From: an uncultured Dehalococcoidia bacterium
Lineage (GTDB): Bacteria > Chloroflexota > Dehalococcoidia > Lucifugimonadales > G958296245
Direction of reading: 5' to 3'
Assembly: GCA_958296245.1 (NCBI GenBank)
Contig: OY282458.1
Coordinates: 1,974,197-2,038,196, forward strand
DNA: 64,000 nt
A program made the translations under genes and the position numbers. The notes below the pieces were generated by a model that saw only the letters and a program-made list of their open reading frames with translations, was not told the DNA's origin and ran no database searches. Positions 61,958 through 64,000 of this stretch are shown here, one piece after another; within the stretch, counting starts at the first letter, position 1; the number at the start of each line of letters is the position of its first letter.

Positions 61958-63706
61958 TTAGACTGCCTTCTGATTCTTGCCCCCGCCTTCCGTCACGCCG
62001 CAGTTGGGTCTTTGCCCCTGAACGAGGAACGCCGCCGTGGCGCAGGCCAAGCCGATGAGGAAATTGTAAGCCCCCATGGTGAGTAAATGGTGAAACGCCA
62101 GGCCGAACAAGGCCATCACGATAACCCATCCCACGACCAAATCCCTGCCCAAGGACTTCGGCACAGTCCAGAGCAACCGCATCAAGAAGAACAGCGAAAG
62201 CAAGTATAACGCCAATGGAATGATGCCCGCTTCGCCAATCAGCATCAGGTACACGTTGTGGACTCCGGTCGGTATCCCTTCGTTTCCGATAAGGGCGCCC
62301 TCCATATAGTGGAGCTGATACAAGCCGTGACCTACGATGGGCGAGGCCAGGGCTTTTTCGGCGCCCAATTCCCAGAGGTATACCCGCCGCGCCAGACCTC
62401 CCACTCTGTATGAACAGGTCTCTCCCCGAATGGACGACATGTCCCATCTAACCTGTTCCAGCCGAGGGGCATTCGCTTCGCTTGCCGCCATTACCGGGCC
62501 CACGTCCACGGTCTGCGCCCAGTAGATCTCACCCTCTTTTTCGTAGTACACGTAGCTGTGCAGGAACTTGCCCCTATCCGAGTCGGTCGGGGTGTAGCTG
62601 CAGGACCCATCCCCTGCGACGTCGGTCCAGGTGGCGTCGTCGGGTACGTTGTCGCCCCCGGCGCTGGCGTCGGCTCGCCGCCAACGCCAGGGATTTACCG
62701 GGTCGTCGTCAGCCCAGTGCCGCCAGTCGTAAACCAGGTAGGCGGTGATGAGCGTCCCGACCCGCTTGGCCTCGTCCTCTTCTCGAATCCCGGCGTAGCC
62801 GGGTTTCACTGCCGACGTATCCGGAAGCACCCTCTGAAGCTCCTTAGGAAACGTCTCGGGTAGTGCCCCGAGCGTTGTGGGAGTTCTCGGTTGCCCGAAT
62901 AACACAATTCCCTGAAAGTACACGGTGATCCAAACCAGGACGCCGGCCAGGAGCAGAATAGTCAGGCCGGTATGCAAGAGGTCTTGCCTCAGGCGGCGGA
63001 CGTTCAGCAGCAGGAACGAAGCCAGCATCACGCCCAGAACAATAGCCGCCGTATTGGAAAACGATAAGATTCCCGCGGCGCATCCCAAGACCAGGGCGAG
63101 ATACCCAAGGAGGCGTTGCCGTCCGTTGGATTGAAATGCCAACGCCAGCGCCACCGTCATGCAAGCGATGAAGCCCGCGTCGTTGGGGTCGGTAAAAGCG
63201 CCGGTCAGGCGAAAGGGAAGCCGATACTCCGGCAGCACGCCAATATCGCGCAGCAACGGCGAGGCCAGAACAATGGCGCAGCTTGCCGCCAGAATCACGA
63301 GCGTCCACTTCAACACCGTCTCGGCCCCGATTCGCTCCAGCATCCATCGGCCGCCAACTATGGCAGCCAGGGTGACGACGAAGAAAAAGCCCTGACGCGC
63401 CACGTCTTCGGTCAGCAGCAATTTGGAGTCGGCGGCGAGCGAAGCGCCGGAGGAAATGAAGAGGTAGGACGCTATCGAGGCGAGAAGCAACAATCCAGGC
63501 GTCCCAAGAGACTTCCACCGGCGGAGGCTCACGAAACCCAGCAGAAGCAGGCAACATAGGAGCATAACCCCAAGGACGAGCGGCTCTATCACACCGCCTT
63601 GCAGTCTTATGTGGACCAGGACGGCCAGCGCCCAGAAGGAAAACCCAATGCAGGCGACCGACGCGAACTCCAGTCTCCTCCAGAGTAACGGAATAAGCGG
63701 CAACAT
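61958..63706 (-). CDS. O-antigen ligase / Wzy-like polymerase with an Ig-like insertion
   Basis: A 582-aa membrane protein with 10-12 helices. The Wzy_C/WaaL region is at the end of the large external loop and after it: SPIVGHGLYQLHYMEGAL and GVHNVYLMLIGEAGIIPLALY. Within that loop (about residues 315-410) lies an extra segment, WTDVAGDGSCSYTPTDSDRGK followed by YVYYEKEGEIYWAQT, which has the pattern of bacterial surface Ig-like repeats (W..SYTPT..D.GK..). Typical ligases are about 400-450 aa, so the insertion accounts for the extra length. It acts in the periplasmic leaflet, joining or polymerising lipid-linked glycans. ATG 63706 has a weak ribosome site. Confidence 0.82.
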   Translation of the reverse strand: MLPLIPLLWRRLEFASVACIGFSFWALAVLVHIRLQGGVIEPLVLGVMLLCCLLLLGFVSLRRWKSLGTPGLLLLASIASYLFISSGASLAADSKLLLTEDVARQGFFFVVTLAAIVGGRWMLERIGAETVLKWTLVILAASCAIVLASPLLRDIGVLPEYRLPFRLTGAFTDPNDAGFIACMTVALALAFQSNGRQRLLGYLALVLGCAAGILSFSNTAAIVLGVMLASFLLLNVRRLRQDLLHTGLTILLLAGVLVWITVYFQGIVLFGQPRTPTTLGALPETFPKELQRVLPDTSAVKPGYAGIREEDEAKRVGTLITAYLVYDWRHWADDDPVNPWRWRRADASAGGDNVPDDATWTDVAGDGSCSYTPTDSDRGKFLHSYVYYEKEGEIYWAQTVDVGPVMAASEANAPRLEQVRWDMSSIRGETCSYRVGGLARRVYLWELGAEKALASPIVGHGLYQLHYMEGALIGNEGIPTGVHNVYLMLIGEAGIIPLALYLLSLFFLMRLLWTVPKSLGRDLVVGWVIVMALFGLAFHHLLTMGAYNFLIGLACATAAFLVQGQRPNCGVTEGGGKNQKAV

Positions 63707-63721
63707 ACGTTTTATCTTTGA

Positions 63722-63776
63722 GTCATGTAACTGTTCAGACTTCGTGAGGTCCTTTTTCGACTGGCGCAGCCCCGAT
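63722..63776. repeat. Diverged copy of part of the 162-bp repeat
   Basis: AACTGTTCAGACTTCGTGAG is followed directly by TGAGGTCCTTTTTCGACTGG and CGCAGCCCCGATA, the reverse complement of the beginning of the 162-bp unit at 26795-27442. One half is therefore inverted relative to the tandem array. It lies just upstream of the O-antigen ligase start. Confidence 0.7.
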
Positions 63777-63848
63777 ACTGGTCGAGCTCTTCAACTCCAG
63801 CGATTTCTCCGATACTTCTTTGCCTGAACCTGCAATGGTAATGATAGC

Positions 63849-64000
63849 CTACCTAGAGCCGAGGAACTTATCCCCGTTGAAGTGGATCAAGTGGTCCGGA
63901 ATCTCGGCGACCCAAACCTCAGTCTCCCACGCAATGTTTTCCACGTGCCGCTTGAATTGCCTGAAGTCCAGGAAAGCGCTTACGTACAGTCGCGTGGCGA
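63849..64000 (-). CDS. Partial CDS (3' end) running off the right edge
   Basis: About 50 C-terminal residues are visible: ATRLYVSAFLDFRQFKRHVE then NIAWETEVWVAEIPDHLIHF and NGDKFLGSR, ending at TAG 63849-63851. The composition is that of a soluble protein. I cannot assign it to a family with confidence; a restriction-endonuclease-type C-terminus is a guess. It is not obviously a glycan gene. Confidence 0.55.
   Translation of the reverse strand, partial: ATRLYVSAFLDFRQFKRHVENIAWETEVWVAEIPDHLIHFNGDKFLGSR

Noticed and set aside
1-64000. tRNA or rRNA genes
   Set aside because: No cloverleaf-like or rRNA-like conserved stretch was noticed on either strand by eye; short tRNAs could still be missed without a covariance search.

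Overview
The window is GC-rich bacterial DNA with frequent TTG and GTG starts. Its families (NHL beta-propellers, RraA-like, HpcH/HpaI-like, SelA-like PLP enzyme, DUF3179, Uma2) suggest an environmental, possibly marine or host-associated bacterium, perhaps Chloroflexota of the SAR202/Dehalococcoidia type. This is inferred from gene content only; no rRNA or universal marker is present. I see no tRNA, rRNA or CRISPR array.

Left third (1-17.3 kb): small catabolic operons. There is a beta-hydroxyacid dehydrogenase; a GNAT, sugar isomerase and RraA-like cluster; a winged-helix regulator; a SelA-like PLP enzyme; an operon of HpcH/HpaI aldolase, two NHL proteins, a DUF1801 protein and phosphonoacetate hydrolase (phnA); and an ethanolamine-permease-like APC transporter. 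Embedded here is a 1073-aa membrane glycosyltransferase ending in four tandem copies of an unrecognised ~115-aa module. Next to it is a DUF3179 lipoprotein whose conserved YCxLCG cysteine is encoded by TGA, followed at SECIS-like spacing by a perfect 7-bp hairpin: a strong selenoprotein candidate.

Middle (17.4-37.6 kb): minus-strand polytopic GT-C type genes (one with a nonsense codon), a 4 x 162-bp tandem repeat, two Uma2 paralogues, then a plus-strand surface-polysaccharide operon (methyltransferase, B12 radical SAM, GINT1-like protein, GT4, flippase, and two duplicated membrane proteins). The first of the duplicated pair carries about 20 copies of a 7-bp repeat just after its ATG and is currently out of frame.

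Right (37.6-63.7 kb): a long minus-strand array of large membrane glycosyltransferases of several unrelated catalytic types, nearly all ending in the same cysteine-containing module (15 intact copies in the window plus 2 remnants). At most junctions the last codons of the module (WEGEIRLEQ-stop) also supply the Shine-Dalgarno sequence and a TTG start for the next gene, followed by a conserved leader that often ends in a poly-G tract of 9-11 G. In one gene the tract keeps the leader in frame; in three paralogues the leader is out of frame. The array is interrupted by a ClpP-fold proteinase pair, an NCS2 permease and a SAM methyltransferase. It ends with a sulfotransferase and an O-antigen ligase carrying an Ig-like insertion.

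Together the right two thirds look like a recombining, possibly phase-variable system for building variable cell-surface glycans. The shared module and its cassette-like junctions are the most unusual elements.
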